From: Gemmatimonadota bacterium | GTDB lineage: Bacteria > Gemmatimonadota > Gemmatimonadetes > Gemmatimonadales > GWC2-71-9 | Direction: 5' to 3' | Length of the DNA stretch: 7,746 bases | Assembly (NCBI GenBank): GCA_029862935.1 | Contig: JAOTWK010000156.1 | Span: 1-7,746, forward strand | In this document: positions 1-6,078 of the stretch, piece after piece | Numbering within the stretch: the first letter of the stretch is position 1 | How the letters are laid out: each line of letters opens with the position of its first letter | The notes under the pieces: model-generated | What the model saw: only the letters and a program-made list of their open reading frames with translations | What the model was told of the DNA's origin: nothing | The model's database searches: none | Position numbers and translations under genes: made by a program

Positions 1-835
1 CTTCTGCCACGCCGACGTCCGCCGGTGCCACACCCGCCATGTCGTACGCACGGCTCGCCGCTTGGCCCACCGCATCCAGAAACGCGGGGTCTGGCCGGCC
101 GGCGAGGGCCATCGAGCCCGTCGCAAACCCACTCCCGCGGATCTTGATGGGCCGATCCGTGAACTCCCGCGCGCGCTCCAGCGGGCAGAGCAGAACGGCC
201 GCGGCGCCATCGCTCACCGGCGAGCAATGCAGCAGCCGAAGGGGACTCGCCACTAACGACGAGTTCATGACCTGCTCCATGGTGACTTCGTGGCGGAACT
301 GAGCCTTGGGATTCATCGCACCATGGCGATGGTTCTTGACGGAGACGGCGGCCAGATCTTCCTCGGTGGTGCCATGCGCCTGCATGTGAGCCCGCGCGAT
401 CATGGCGTACAGCCCCGGAAAGGTGACTCCTTGGTACACCTCCGTCTCTTGATCGGCAGCCGTCGCGAGCACGTTGGTGACGTCGGCACCGTCATTCATC
501 TTCTCGACGCCGGCAGCTAGGACGAGCTCGCTCATCCCGGACGCCACGTCGAGAAACGCCGCACGCAGCGCGACACCCCCCGATGCACACGCCGACTCGA
601 CACGCGCCGACGGAACGCCGGCCATGCCCAGGTGATCGGCCATGAGTGGGCCCAAATGCTCCTGCCCCACGAACTGACCGCCCGACATGTTGCCGATGTA
701 CATGGCATCGACGCGCTTCACATCGACGGACTCCAGTGCTTCGCGCGCAGCATCGACGAACAGATCGCGCAGGCCCGACTGCCACAGTTCGCCGAACGGC
801 GTCATGCCTGCTGAGATGATTGCGACATCACGCAT
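1..835 (-). CDS. Archaeal-type acetyl-CoA C-acetyltransferase (thiolase), 3' end cut by window
   Basis: Thiolase-family enzyme that probably condenses two acetyl-CoA into acetoacetyl-CoA in the cytoplasm, supplying the HMG-CoA synthase encoded just upstream. The 278 visible codons run in frame to the left window edge. They start at ATG 835 (MRDVAIISAGMTPFGE), with GAGG 5 nt upstream. The nucleophile is Cys83 in VESACASGG. Other thiolase landmarks are GNMSGGQFVGQEH (48-60), GVTFPGLYAM (136-145), NHRHGAMNPKAQF (168-180) and CSPVSDGAAAVLLC (204-217). These match, from memory, the archaeal thiolase that forms a complex with HMG-CoA synthase through a DUF35 OB-fold protein. It does not look like the classical bacterial PhaA/AtoB type. 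The family is usually about 390 residues, so roughly 110 C-terminal residues, including the second active-site Cys/His region, lie outside. The SCP-x/lipid-transfer thiolase group is the main alternative. Only 24 bp separate it from the HMGS stop, so the two are almost surely cotranscribed. Confidence 0.9.
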   Translation of the reverse strand, partial: MRDVAIISAGMTPFGELWQSGLRDLFVDAAREALESVDVKRVDAMYIGNMSGGQFVGQEHLGPLMADHLGMAGVPSARVESACASGGVALRAAFLDVASGMSELVLAAGVEKMNDGADVTNVLATAADQETEVYQGVTFPGLYAMIARAHMQAHGTTEEDLAAVSVKNHRHGAMNPKAQFRHEVTMEQVMNSSLVASPLRLLHCSPVSDGAAAVLLCPLERAREFTDRPIKIRGSGFATGSMALAGRPDPAFLDAVGQAASRAYDMAGVAPADVGVAE

Positions 836-859
836 TGAGGCCTCGCAGTGCTATCCGCA

Positions 860-1906
860 CTAAGTGTTGACAATGATCTTTTCGCGATACTTCGCGTACT
901 GGCCGTACGTCAGGTATCGACGCGGCCCATCGAGTAACGACCGAACTGTCGGTGCACGCGGGCGACGTTCGGGGAGAAGCTCGGTGGCCTCCAATACGAA
1001 CGAGTCACTTCCGGCGCCCGATCCGAACGACGTGATGAGGATCGTGTCTCCGGGATCGGCAACATCCAGAATCGCGGCAAGCCCTGTCGGCGACGATCCG
1101 GAGTAGGTGTTCCCCATGGTCGGTACGACCCAGCCAACTTCGAGCTGCTCACGGCTGAACCCCAACTTCTTTCCCACCGTCAGAGGGAACTTCCCGTTGG
1201 GCATGTGGAACACGACGAAGCGGAAATCGCTCGGCGTGAGCCCTGTCTTGTCCAAGATGCCCCGGGTCGCCGCAGCGACGTGTCGGAAATACGCCGGCTC
1301 TCCGGTGAACCGGCCACCATGGCGCGGGTAGAACTCGCCTTCGCGACGCCAGAAGTCGGGCGTGTCACTCGTGTAGCTGTAGGTCTCGAGAACGTTCGCC
1401 AAGAGATGCTTGGTACCGAACAGAAACGCCGCCCCTCCGGCCGACGCCGAGTACTCGAGCGCATCGTTCGGTGCGCCCTGTGACGTATCGGCGCCGATGC
1501 CCATCGCATACTCGACGCGTTTCGACTCCACGAGACCGAGCGCCACAAACATCGCTTCCGTGCCCGCCTTACAGGCGAACTCGAAATCCGCCACGTGGAC
1601 CTCGGGGCCAATACCGAGCGCCTCAGCCACGACGGTTCCGGAGGGTTTCACCGCGTAGGGGTGAGATTCCGACCCAATGTAGATGGCGCCGATGCGTTGG
1701 GGGTCGATGCCGGCACGGTCGATCGCACCACGACCCGCCGCGACCGAGATCGTAATGGTGTCTTCATCCAGTCCGGGTACCGACTTCTCTTCGAGCAAGA
1801 GGCCGCGTCGAATCGCATTCGGGTCCTTGCCCCATTGTCGGGCGATCTCTTCCGAGGTGATGCGGTTGCGAGGAACGAACGCGCCATAGCCGACGATTCC
1901 CGCCAT
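860..1906 (-). CDS. Archaeal-type hydroxymethylglutaryl-CoA synthase
   Basis: Condenses acetyl-CoA with acetoacetyl-CoA to give HMG-CoA, the committed precursor of mevalonate and isoprenoids. The protein is complete at 348 residues, the length of the archaeal family and shorter than eukaryotic or Gram-positive MvaS. Archaeal-type hallmarks are seen in order: MAGIVGYGAFVPRNRI at the N-terminus, GSESHPYAVKP (78-88) with catalytic Glu80, FEFACKAGT (108-116) with nucleophile Cys112, GADTSQGAPNDALEYSASAGGA (138-159), YTSDTPDFWRREG (178-190), FHMPNGKFP (233-241) with catalytic His234, and a C-terminal YGQYAKYREKI segment. The residue after the catalytic His is Met where I expect Gln in archaeal homologues. 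The start at 1906 is supported by GGAGG at 1916-1920, 9 nt upstream. The stop is TAG. It follows a 144-bp gap and precedes the thiolase by 24 bp. All three catalytic residues are present, so an active Claisen-condensing enzyme is expected. Use of a different beta-ketoacyl substrate cannot be excluded. Confidence 0.93.
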   Translation of the reverse strand: MAGIVGYGAFVPRNRITSEEIARQWGKDPNAIRRGLLLEEKSVPGLDEDTITISVAAGRGAIDRAGIDPQRIGAIYIGSESHPYAVKPSGTVVAEALGIGPEVHVADFEFACKAGTEAMFVALGLVESKRVEYAMGIGADTSQGAPNDALEYSASAGGAAFLFGTKHLLANVLETYSYTSDTPDFWRREGEFYPRHGGRFTGEPAYFRHVAAATRGILDKTGLTPSDFRFVVFHMPNGKFPLTVGKKLGFSREQLEVGWVVPTMGNTYSGSSPTGLAAILDVADPGDTILITSFGSGAGSDSFVLEATELLPERRPRAPTVRSLLDGPRRYLTYGQYAKYREKIIVNT

Positions 1907-1993
1907 GTCGATCCACCTCCACTGCAGGATGCGGTCAAGAACGGGGAGACTCCTCCAAACAAGGTAGAGGAGCGTGAAGAGGGGATGAAGGGT

Positions 1994-2003
1994 GCCTTAA
2001 GGC
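1994..2003. repeat. Short palindrome GCCTTAAGGC in the citF-HMGS gap
   Basis: This is a perfect 10-bp palindrome. Read on the minus strand it extends to GGT-C-GCCTTAAGGC-ACC, a six-pair stem with one bulged C and a TTAA loop. It lies 88 bp upstream of the HMGS start. It could be a protein-binding site or a chance palindrome. One copy alone is weak evidence. Confidence 0.3.
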
Positions 2004-2020
2004 GACCGATCTACCCCACG

Positions 2021-2045
2021 AAATCTGTCATGTCCGGCACGACAG
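2021..2045 (-). terminator. Hairpin after citF, possible weak terminator or attenuator
   Basis: On the minus strand, 5 nt after the citF stop codon, CTGTCGTG and CATGACAG form an 8-bp stem with one G-T pair around a 5-nt CCGGA loop. The sequence ATTT follows. The stem is convincing, but the T tract is only three bases, so termination would be partial at best. It may instead protect the 3' end of the upstream message or lower expression of HMGS-thiolase relative to the citrate lyase genes. Confidence 0.4.
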
Positions 2046-2050
2046 CCACA

Positions 2051-3613
2051 TCACGTGGCGATCTTCCAGACCGTGTCGAGCACTGTGCCATCCACCCATT
2101 TGACCACCGCGACCGGTTCGTCCGTCAACTGTGGCCGCTGCGGTGGTCCGCCCAGGATTCCCTCGACTTCTTCCTTGATCTGCTCGATCGGGCGGATGGG
2201 GAGAGACGATCCCGACAGTCGATCCAGCAAGTCCTGACGGCGGGGGTTGATGGCGATGCCCCGCTCCGTCACGATCACATCGATCAATTCGCTGGGCCCG
2301 GTGATGGTCGTCACGTCGTCGACGATGACTGGGATGCGGTCCCGGAACGACGGTATCGCGAGAATCGTGCACTCGGCAAACAAGCAGTTCTGCCAGCCGC
2401 CAATGCCGTGCAGCAAGACCCCGTCCGAGTGGGTGACCACGTTGGCGTTGAACTGCACATCCACCTCCGTGGCACCGAGCACCGTGGCGTCGACCATCGT
2501 CGCAAAGTTGCCCTTCCCGTGATAGTTGTACGACGTGAAGGGGGACGTGCCCACATGTCTCGGATCCGACGCGATCGACGCCACACCGGCCAGATCGAAC
2601 GTCTGCCCATCCAGGATGTAGTCCGTCAGGCCTTCGCGCAGCAGCTCCACCAGATACTGGGTGGACCCACCACGCACGAAGCGGGCGCGCACACCGTCTT
2701 CCTTCATCATGTCTTTCAAGAACTGCACGAAGGCGAGCGCGACACCGCCGGCACCTGCCTGGAACGAGAACCCCTGTCGCATGATCCCTGCATCGCGAAG
2801 GAAACGCGCCACATATTCCGCGATGAGCAGTCGATCAGGACTGCGTGTGATTTGCGTCGTGCCGGAGACAATCTGCGACGGGTCGCCCACCGAATCGACC
2901 TGCACCACGCAGTCCACGTTGTTCCCCTGGATCTGCCACGGCACGCAGGGGAACGGCACGAGATTGTCCGTTACGACGATGACGTGATCGGCGTAGATCG
3001 AATCGGCCAACGCAAACCCCAACGATCCACAGGCGGACGGTCCGTGGGACCCATCGCAGTTGCCGAACGCATCTGCCGTCGGCGCCGCGATCACCGCCAC
3101 GTCGATCTTCACTTCACCATCCTGAATGGCCTGCCACCGTCCCCCGTGCGATCGCAGCACTCCCAACCCACGCATCTTGCCGTGCGAGCAGTACTCGCCC
3201 AGCGGACCGTTCATGCTGCCTTCGATGTGGTGGACGACGCCCCGGTCCATCAGGTCGATCACCGGTGCGTGGCATGGGAACGACGCGCTGGGAAACCACA
3301 TGAGGTCGTTGACGCCCAGCTGGGCCGCGGCCTCGAGGGCTTGGAGGGCAATCTTGTCTCCGTTGCGGAAATGGTGGTGCGTGGAGATCACCATGCCATC
3401 TCTGAGACCGCACCGCTCCAGGGCCGTCGCAAGATCGGTTACACACTTGTTCCCATCGGCCGGGAAGTCGTCCGAGGATCGGATTGGCGGTCCGTGTTTG
3501 GATCCAGCCGGGCGGGAGACGCCCACCCCCTGAAACGGCACTTGCTCGCGGCCGTTGACGACCGAGGGCACACGGCGCCCCAGCGCATTCTTCAGAAGAC
3601 GAGCGGCGGGCAT
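2051..3613 (-). CDS. citF: Citrate lyase alpha subunit (citrate:acetyl-ACP/CoA transferase)
   Basis: CitF swaps the acetyl group on the lyase carrier for citrate, forming the citryl thioester that CitE cleaves. The 520-residue length fits the family. Family-like segments are GMVISTHHHFRNGD (73-86), SHGGRWQAIQDGE (155-167), IDVAVIAAPTADAFGN (170-185), CGSLGFALAD (195-204), GFSFQAGAGG (281-290), EVDVQFNANVVTHSDGVL (383-400) and a C-terminal VAVVKWVDGTVLDTVW (501-516). The start at 3613 is chosen because the N-terminus (LLKNALGRRVPSVVNGREQ, then VPFQGVGVSRP) resembles clostridial and lactobacillar CitF. The frame stays open upstream to 4150, but that extension lies over CitD-CitE codons and has no citrate-lyase character. 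The ATG overlaps the upstream TGA by one base and AAAGG lies 3 nt before it, so translation is probably coupled. A related acid such as homocitrate could be the true substrate. Confidence 0.94.
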   Translation of the reverse strand: MPAARLLKNALGRRVPSVVNGREQVPFQGVGVSRPAGSKHGPPIRSSDDFPADGNKCVTDLATALERCGLRDGMVISTHHHFRNGDKIALQALEAAAQLGVNDLMWFPSASFPCHAPVIDLMDRGVVHHIEGSMNGPLGEYCSHGKMRGLGVLRSHGGRWQAIQDGEVKIDVAVIAAPTADAFGNCDGSHGPSACGSLGFALADSIYADHVIVVTDNLVPFPCVPWQIQGNNVDCVVQVDSVGDPSQIVSGTTQITRSPDRLLIAEYVARFLRDAGIMRQGFSFQAGAGGVALAFVQFLKDMMKEDGVRARFVRGGSTQYLVELLREGLTDYILDGQTFDLAGVASIASDPRHVGTSPFTSYNYHGKGNFATMVDATVLGATEVDVQFNANVVTHSDGVLLHGIGGWQNCLFAECTILAIPSFRDRIPVIVDDVTTITGPSELIDVIVTERGIAINPRRQDLLDRLSGSSLPIRPIEQIKEEVEGILGGPPQRPQLTDEPVAVVKWVDGTVLDTVWKIAT

Positions 3614-3615
3614 CA
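3611..3615 (-). promoter_or_regulatory. TGATG stop-start overlap coupling CitD-CitE to CitF
   Basis: Read on the minus strand, the TGA ending CitD-CitE shares its last A with the ATG of CitF. Such one-base overlaps usually give translational coupling by terminating ribosomes and help keep subunits in fixed ratio. That fits two partners of one lyase complex, and it settles the CitF start. Confidence 0.85.
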
Positions 3616-4830
3616 ACCTTTGCTTCCCGCCGCCCCAGTGTCCGCGATGAGACCGGCCTGGCGAGCAGCCGCGACCACCCGCTGGGCGCGACGCACCACC
3701 GGTGGATCGATCATCCGCGTTCCCAGACTCACCACCCCCAGCCCTTTCGCCTGCGCATCGTCGAACGCCGCGACGACGCGCAACGCCTTTTCGATTTCTT
3801 CCGTGCTCGGCGCAAAGGCGTCGTGGATCGGACCGATCTGTCGTGGATGGATGCAGCCCATGCCCTCGAATCCGAGCGCGTGGGAGCGGCGCGCCCACGC
3901 GGCAATCCCTTCCATATCTCCCACGTCGCCGAACACCGAATCGATGGCCTGGACGTGTGCGGCTTTCGCGGCATTGACGAGTCGCATCCGCGCGTACAGC
4001 GATTCGCTTCCCTCTGCGGTCTTCGTCACACCGAGATCTGCAGTGTAGTCTTCCAGTCCCACCGTCAGTGCCACAACGGTGTCCGCCGCCGTGGCGATCG
4101 CAAAGGCGTGCTCTACGCCCAACGCCGTCTCGAGAATCGGCATGAGCCAAATGGCGGTATCCGATCCGACTCGACGCTGAATGTCGAGAATGCGCTCATG
4201 GACGGCTCGAACGTCCTCAGTCCGCTCCGCCTTGGGCACCAGCACCACGTGGGGCGCTTCGGGCACCACGGCCTCCAAATCGTCGAATCCGACCGGCAGC
4301 TGGTTGATGCGCACCATACGCTCCGCGTCGCCAAAATCCACGCATCGCAAGGCATTGCGCACCACGAGGCGGGCTGCGTCCTTCTCATCGGGATGCACCG
4401 AATCTTCCAGGTCCAGGATCACCGCGTCCGGCCGATGGAGTCCCGCGTTGACGAAGAACTTTGGCTCATTCCCGGGAAGATAGAGCCGCGACCGGCGCGG
4501 GCGATCACGTTGAGGCGCGAGCGGCACACACGTGCGAGTCGGGCGCGCGTCACCGTCGCTCGTCACCCCGGCGCGGCGCAGCGCTGTCTCCACCCGCGCC
4601 GCGATCACAAACGGGAGAGCCCCAGTGTCGTCGACGCCGACTCGTGCATGCCGCACCGCAAGCGCGTCCAATACACCTTCGACGGTCGCCGTGATCGACT
4701 GCCCGTAGTAGGTGGCGACCTTGGATTCCACGTCGACGGTGCGACCACCCGACTTCCGCAGTTGGACGTTCACGTGCAGATCGGACCGCACGTCCTCACC
4801 CTTCCGTCCCGCCTCCGCGTGCCCAGGCAT
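3613..4830 (-). CDS. Fused citrate lyase acyl-carrier (CitD-like) and beta subunit (CitE)
   Basis: This 405-residue protein joins two normally separate citrate lyase subunits. Residues about 10-88 resemble CitD, the small carrier of the 2'-(5''-phosphoribosyl)-3'-dephospho-CoA arm, with GVDDTGALPFVIAARVETAL (65-84) as the clearest match. A basic, proline-containing linker (about 89-110) follows. Residues about 112-400 are CitE of the HpcH/HpaI aldolase superfamily, which splits the citryl thioester into oxaloacetate and an acetyl thioester. CitE landmarks are LYLPGNEP (116-123), DLEDSV (140-145), RIN (174-176), ILETALG (232-238, Glu234), GLEDYT (258-263, likely Mg ligands) and IHPRQI (327-332). 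The start at 4830 has GGGAG 4 nt upstream and lies 10 bp after the dehydrogenase stop. The CitD region has Arg15-Ser16-Asp17 where E-S-S-D or E-S-G-D is usual, so the modified serine appears shifted or lost. Fused CitD-CitE is not the textbook arrangement of separate citD, citE and citF. Confidence 0.88.
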   Translation of the reverse strand: MPGHAEAGRKGEDVRSDLHVNVQLRKSGGRTVDVESKVATYYGQSITATVEGVLDALAVRHARVGVDDTGALPFVIAARVETALRRAGVTSDGDARPTRTCVPLAPQRDRPRRSRLYLPGNEPKFFVNAGLHRPDAVILDLEDSVHPDEKDAARLVVRNALRCVDFGDAERMVRINQLPVGFDDLEAVVPEAPHVVLVPKAERTEDVRAVHERILDIQRRVGSDTAIWLMPILETALGVEHAFAIATAADTVVALTVGLEDYTADLGVTKTAEGSESLYARMRLVNAAKAAHVQAIDSVFGDVGDMEGIAAWARRSHALGFEGMGCIHPRQIGPIHDAFAPSTEEIEKALRVVAAFDDAQAKGLGVVSLGTRMIDPPVVRRAQRVVAAARQAGLIADTGAAGSKG

Positions 4831-4840
4831 GTCGCTCCCG

Positions 4841-6028
4841 TCAACCCAGCGCGGCGAGGATCGCGTCGGTCATCTGCGTCGTCGTTGCGGCACCGCGCGC
4901 AATGGCGCTGGCCCCGCCGGGAAGCCGCAACATGTCGTAGGTCCGCGTCGCACCTTGTCGCACCACGGCCGCGACGGCATCGCGCACACGCTTCGCCGCA
5001 TCGCTCTCGCCCACATGATCCAGCAACATCGCCCCACTCAGAATCATGGCGATGGGATTCACGATCGGCGGATCGAGCTCAGCGTACTTGGGCGCCGACC
5101 CGTGCGTTGGCTCGAACACGGCCACGTCGTCACCGATATTCCCACTGCAGGCGAACCCCAGTCCCCCGACGAGTCCGGCAAAGGCATCTGAAATGATGTC
5201 ACCGAAGAGATTCCCCGCGACGAGCACGCCATAGTCTTCGGGGTTCTTGGTCAACCACATCATCTGGGCATCGATGTTGGTCGACCATCGCTCGATGTTG
5301 CGATACCGTTCGTGAACTTCGCGCGCGACGTCCTCCATCATGCCTGACGTCTCGCGCAGCACGTTGGGCTTTTCACACACCGTTACCGACGGGTACCCAT
5401 GTTTCTGAGCGTACTCGAACGCGGCACCGACGATACGGCGACACGCTTGGCGCGTAAACACCCGTACGGACATGGCGAGGTCTTCCCCAGGGACCTCGGC
5501 GAACGGTCGGTATCTGGGATGCATCCCCAACGCATTGCGGACGACCTGCGGTGGATCTGTCCATTCGATCCCGGCGTACAGCCCTTCCGTGTTCTGCCGG
5601 AAGATCACCGCGTCGACCTTGGGCTCCTCGAACCCACCTTGGGGCACCTGTCGGATGAAGTTGAGCGGGTTCCCGAGAAACGAGCGGCAGGGACGAACGC
5701 AGACGTCGAGATTGAAGAGCTGCCGCATCCCAACGATGGGGCTGAAATACTCGAGACCCTTCCCCTGCAGCTCCGGCTTCAACTCCTTCTTGGCCTCTGC
5801 CTTCGGCTTCGACGTGATCGCACCGAACAGTCCGAGCTTGTGTGTCCGGAGTAGTTCGATCGTCCGCTCAGGCAACGGGTTCCCCTCGTTGATCCAAAAC
5901 TCCCAGCCAATGTCCGCATGCACGTACTCCGCATCGAACCCCACCGCATCGAGCACCCGGATCGCCTCCGGAAGCACGGTCTGACCGATGCCGTCTCCCG
6001 GCATGCCGACCACCGTGTATTTCGCCAT
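4841..6028 (-). CDS. Isocitrate/homoisocitrate/isopropylmalate dehydrogenase family protein
   Basis: A beta-decarboxylating dehydrogenase of 395 residues that oxidises a 2-hydroxy tri- or dicarboxylate to a 2-oxo acid with loss of CO2, or runs in reverse. Family features are GMPGDGIG (8-15), the substrate arginines Arg102, Arg112 and Arg115 in MRQLFNLDVCVRPCR, VIFRQNTEGLYAGIEW (141-156) with Arg144 and Tyr151, Lys220 and Asn222 in CEKPN, Asp253, Asp277 and Asp281 in GDIISD, and EPTHGSAPKYA (306-316). The VIFRQNTEGLYAGIEW segment is closest to isocitrate dehydrogenase. Lys314-Tyr315 matches the NADP-type pair of E. coli Icd rather than the Asp-Ile of NAD enzymes. Ser96 sits where E. coli Icd has Ser113, but Ile98 replaces its Asn115. 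Isocitrate, homoisocitrate or another homologue is possible; the Lys4-like neighbour keeps homoisocitrate open. The start at 6028 has GAGG 5 nt and GGAGG 11 nt upstream. Confidence 0.88.
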   Translation of the reverse strand: MAKYTVVGMPGDGIGQTVLPEAIRVLDAVGFDAEYVHADIGWEFWINEGNPLPERTIELLRTHKLGLFGAITSKPKAEAKKELKPELQGKGLEYFSPIVGMRQLFNLDVCVRPCRSFLGNPLNFIRQVPQGGFEEPKVDAVIFRQNTEGLYAGIEWTDPPQVVRNALGMHPRYRPFAEVPGEDLAMSVRVFTRQACRRIVGAAFEYAQKHGYPSVTVCEKPNVLRETSGMMEDVAREVHERYRNIERWSTNIDAQMMWLTKNPEDYGVLVAGNLFGDIISDAFAGLVGGLGFACSGNIGDDVAVFEPTHGSAPKYAELDPPIVNPIAMILSGAMLLDHVGESDAAKRVRDAVAAVVRQGATRTYDMLRLPGGASAIARGAATTTQMTDAILAALG

Positions 6029-6078
6029 CTCGACCTCGTCCTCCCATCCTCTCGAGTTTTGCCAATGCAGCGTGGTGA

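Larger units (their letters stand above)
1907..2050 (-). other. Intergenic gap between citF and HMGS genes
   Basis: This is the longest non-coding stretch in the window. It holds a hairpin just after the citF stop (2025-2045), a 10-bp perfect palindrome (1994-2003) and the HMGS Shine-Dalgarno (1916-1920). A TTGACC hexamer lies close to the HMGS start on the minus strand, but a properly spaced -10 would overlap the Shine-Dalgarno, so I do not call it a promoter. I saw no convincing sigma70-like pair here. The gap could carry a promoter for the HMGS-thiolase pair, but nothing in it proves that. Confidence 0.6.

Noticed and set aside
1907..1950. TTGACC as a -35 box for the HMGS gene
   Set aside because: A -10 at the right spacing would overlap the Shine-Dalgarno and no TATAAT-like hexamer is seen there.
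1595..4048. Very long open frame of 817 codons on the plus strand
   Set aside because: It lies antisense to citF, the HMGS start and part of CitE, crosses an intergenic gap, and its arginine/histidine-rich translation has no family character. In GC-rich genes the antisense frame is often open by codon bias.
3614..4150. 5' extension of the citF frame to a start at 4150
   Set aside because: The extension overlaps CitE codons in another frame and is Arg/Gly-rich. CitF similarity begins at the ATG at 3613, which is coupled to the upstream stop.
3823..5196. Plus-strand open frame of 457 codons
   Set aside because: It is antisense to CitD-CitE and the dehydrogenase. The translation is low-complexity Arg/His/Pro-rich with no recognisable domain.
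4841..6028. Calling the dehydrogenase LeuB (3-isopropylmalate dehydrogenase)
   Set aside because: The IFRQNTEGLYAGIEW segment, the Lys-Tyr cofactor pair and the neighbours fit isocitrate/homoisocitrate types better. No leuA, leuC or leuD gene is next to it.
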